DNA of 64,000 nt, taken from NCBI GenBank assembly GCA_934047225.1, contig OW203989.1:16281977-16345976 (forward strand), given 5' to 3'. Origin of the DNA: Ypsolopha sequella. Its lineage: Eukaryota; Arthropoda; Insecta; Lepidoptera; Ypsolophidae. How positions within the stretch are numbered: the first letter of the stretch is position 1; each line of letters opens with the position of its first letter. Positions 61,236 to 64,000 of the stretch are shown piece by piece. The translations under genes were made by a program, and so were the position numbers. The notes under the pieces were generated by a model. It saw nothing but the letters and a program-made list of their open reading frames with translations. It had not been told where the DNA came from and made no database searches.

Positions 61236-62769
61236 TATAAGTGGTACAAAGGCAGCCACAAGACACAGGGTGTATCCGAATTCTATCTTTTACAAATTAT
61301 TACAAAACTAGGTATCTCGGCTTATGTTTTCCCTAAATAGTGGTGTACCCGTGATCACGGCCTTAATTGCTCATTGGTGGGTCCTACTGAAGTGGTAGCA
61401 GCAAGGTCACGAAAGGAGCTGCTTACGCCCCGACAAATTCAATATTTGACTGAGCTGATAACATTATGAACCAATTTGCGGCGGTACCGAGATTTACACT
61501 TAGATTAATCTCTAAGCCACTCTCTACATATTGTAGGTACACTTTAACACATAAATAAAATAGTTACCACATAGGTAGGATTTACATAATTTTTAAATAT
61601 CGTAAATATGAACCTTGCTAATAGATTATGGGGGTTTGTGTCTATTTATTATAATATTGGGTCTTTCTCTTCTCTTACGTTCTGAAAATTTTTTTAGCTC
61701 GTAAAGCGGCATCTTCAATTCAAATTATATATATATATATATTTAGTAATGTGTGATATCGATATATCATTAGATAGGTGTAAACAAATCCAACAACTTT
61801 AAAAGGAATTGTTTTTGAAGCGAATGCTTCTTTGTTCGCGCCTCAGATTGATAGGGGGTCCAATACAGAATTTGTGCGTCACTTCCGTGATCGACTTCAG
61901 GAAATAATCCCGCTGTTCAAGGAATTTTCGTATTTAGTGCTTGACAATAAGAGTATTTGGACAGGGGATTTCTTTCGTGAAAAAAAGTTTAGGAAAACCT
62001 TTTATTTTTGATGAAGGATTAATTAATTTCTTATTACAGATTAGTACGTTTTTAGTCGTTAATTATTTATAATTCATGATAAATTAATTTTCATTTGTTC
62101 GCAATAATAAAAAAATTGAAACGACTCCGTAAGCTTAATGCGCGCGCTACCATCAGGAAGTTTACATAATTCTTTATGCTTTTCTCTTGATTGACATCTA
62201 ATGCCACAACATGCAGTGTCGAATTACAAAAAATAGTACATTTAATATTGTTCCAAACAAGAAAGATCCCAATAATAGCGAAATAAGAAAGTGTGTTGTA
62301 GACACAACAAATTTTTTTTTTTTTTTTTTAAGTTAAAATATTTTATAATATTATATTATTTTTACTATATTATATAATATAATAATTTAATAAAATTAAT
62401 ATAATTAAATAATTAAATAATTGATGATGTAGATCAAATAAGCTTTTTGCAAAAGTTACTGGTCCAAAACGGTAAATATCAAGAAAAAAACAATGCTTTG
62501 CCAAAGCTGAACATGATAGCAAAAGGTACCACATGGCAAGAAGTATTCGCTTAAATAATGTACGATTATATCTCTGACACAACAAACAAAGAATAATGAC
62601 AAAAACTATACCAGAAATCTACCAAGTGCATGTCTTACACGCATGATTTTAGGGTTCGTAGCATTTGTAGAAAAAATAAATCATAAATTACTCACGCACG
62701 CCCAAAGAGTAAAGCAGAGAGATGACAGATCTTCGTTTTGTCCCAAAATAATTTTTGATTTGTAGTTTT

Positions 62770-63250
62770 TAGGGTTCCGTAGCCAAAGGGTTCGAAACGG
62801 GATCCTATTACTTAGCCTCCCTTGTCTGCTTGTCTGTCCCTTCGTCCATCCGTCACAGGGTCGACAGCTTCAGCCGTAATAGGTAACCAGTTGGACTTTT
62901 CACAGAGTACGTGATACTATGGCCTCTACCACGGTAATAATAATAAAAAAATTAAAACCCAATGGGGTCCCCATACAAAAAACCAAGAAGAGGTAGTATT
63001 TGTTTCAACTCTATCATAAAGATATCAAATTTGGTCAGATTGTTTACATAATTTAACAATATTAAAAGTTGGGTTCCGTACTCAAACGGTGCCAAATTGC
63101 TTGTCAGGCGCTACCATTTTAGCAGCTTGTTTTTGTGTCGCCTTGATGTTGCTATGGCATCTTATTTACCATGATGTTTGTAGAGTTCTGTACTCAGTAT
63201 TTGCTGGTGGCACGAAACCCTTTGTGTGCGATTCCGACCCGCCCTTAGCC
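62770..63250 (+). mobile_element. GGGTTCCGTA dispersed repeats (two segments)
   Basis: 'tagggttccgtagccaaaggg', 'gtctgcttgtctgtccc', 'gtaaccagttggacttttcacag', then a second segment 'gggttccgtactcaaacgg', 'ggcgctaccattttagcagc' and the terminus at 63,180-63,248. Same order as 10,962-12,208. Confidence 0.65.
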
Positions 63251-63659
63251 AATTTTTTTTCAATTCGCTGCTTCCATTATTTAAAATTATTCCGTCTAGA
63301 AATTATGGCTATTCTAAGGTATTTCAGAGAAATCTGTCCTAGAAAGCTCCCTCAGTGGGAGTGGGCTGCTCAGAAAACTCCCGAATTCAAGGTGTTTTTA
63401 TTAGTTTTCGATTTTACAATTTTACAAATATAATTTTTCAAACAAAACTTAATCTTTTGAGACCTCAGTTCTATTTTGTTTATTAAATATATTTTTCATT
63501 GCTATACTATACGTATACAATAAATGAAACTGTTTCATAACCCTTGTCGTTGGACTTAAAATAAATCGGTTCAAAACACAATTAATGACTAACAACAGGC
63601 AATATAGGGTTGAGGCATCACCTACTGCCAGTGTACATTGCGGTGTTGGTTGAGGTAGA

Positions 63660-64000
63660 TGGGGAGGTAATGCAATATGTCAACGCATACAGATCTCTCT
63701 GGGAAAGAAGGAAATCGATAGACCTATCGAAACCGCCTGGAAGAGCTACTGGTCCATGAAAGAGCTAATGAAGGGCGACCTTCCCTTGTCACAAAAGCGT
63801 TAACTTGTTGACATGTATGTCCTCCCTACCCTTCGGTTCCCAAACACTGTCACTAGAGCATCAACAGTCCGAACTCAAGGTTTGCCAACGAGCAATGCAG
63901 CAATTACAGGTGTAAAACGGATTGACCGTATTCAAAACTCTGAATTGCGCTCTAAAACTCGAATTGCTAACGTTGATGTGCAGACAGAAAAAAAACAACG
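63660..64000 (+). mobile_element. RTE-type LINE reverse-transcriptase fragment, frameshifted, running off the window
   Basis: Pieces in shifting frames read YVNAYRSLWERRKSI, IDRPIETAWKSYWSMKELMK, GDLPLSQKR, then (next frame) SELKVCQRAMQQ and (another) GVKRIDRIQNSELRSKTRIA. The order matches the 3' part of the RT domain of insect RTE-type elements ('IDRRI..AWK.YWS.K..MKGDLP...KR ... SKLKVCQRAMER...GVKR.DR.RN.E.R.KT'). Confidence 0.8.

Larger units (their letters stand above)
60073..64000. other. 5' side of the channel gene within the window; no exon recognised
   Basis: Expected to be intron of the channel gene, because exon 1 starts in mid-codon. Contains repeat copies listed separately, an AT-rich desert (61,500-62,620) and a LINE fragment at the right edge. 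No signal-peptide exon could be supported. Confidence 0.5.

Overview
This window is eukaryotic nuclear DNA, almost certainly from a moth or butterfly. The evidence is long AT-rich introns and intergenic DNA, GC-rich exons with GT-AG borders, tRNA-headed SINEs, abundant 'GGGTTCCGTACC' dispersed repeats, foldback/MITE elements, and two insect-type multi-exon genes that converge tail to tail. There is no operon structure and nothing bacterial.

Plus strand, 9,976-46,170: the 3' part of a kinesin-8 gene of the KIF19 type. Twelve exons can be joined in phase to give 575 residues plus a stop. They run from the second half of the motor domain (starting just before SYLEIYNE) through switch I, switch II, the L12/alpha5 region, the neck coiled coil and the KIF19 coiled-coil tail. 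The P-loop exons were not found and probably lie 5' of the window. An 18 kb intron (20,113-38,177) holds most of the accessory DNA.

Minus strand, 60,072-47,303: the 3' part of a Cys-loop ligand-gated ion channel subunit, probably an anion channel. Seven exons join in phase to give 475 residues plus a stop. They cover most of the ligand-binding domain, the Cys-loop and TM1-TM4. The signal-peptide exon(s) were not found. Candidate poly(A) signals of the two genes lie only about 70 bp apart (46,165-46,170 and 46,242-46,247).

The most unusual feature is that three coding exons in these two unrelated genes sit at the head of short tandem arrays built from their own sequence. These are a kinesin motor exon (15,656-16,050, three copies with the later ones broken), a kinesin C-terminal exon (43,486 to about 45,120, twelve 135-bp copies) and the channel TM1 exon (52,802-52,085, four full copies plus one truncated, with a period of exactly 156 bp, the exon length). 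In two of the arrays the first bases of the next copy supply the GT of the 5' splice site for the first exon.

The rest is mobile-element territory: a roughly 5.3 kb satellite of ~160-bp units inside a larger repeat (about 21,990-27,870), with short relatives at 37,390-38,098 and 42,797-43,215; a TA-flanked MITE family with a paralogous empty site; two hAT-type non-autonomous elements with perfect 8-bp target duplications (one retaining a short transposase-like start); a foldback element carrying a tRNA-like sequence; a 0.7 kb near-perfect inverted repeat; a 61-bp perfect hairpin; tRNA-derived SINEs; LINE 3'-end fragments (RTE-like at 3.5 kb and at the right edge); and a THAP zinc-finger exon broken by a stop. 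All calls come from reading the sequence; no database search was run.
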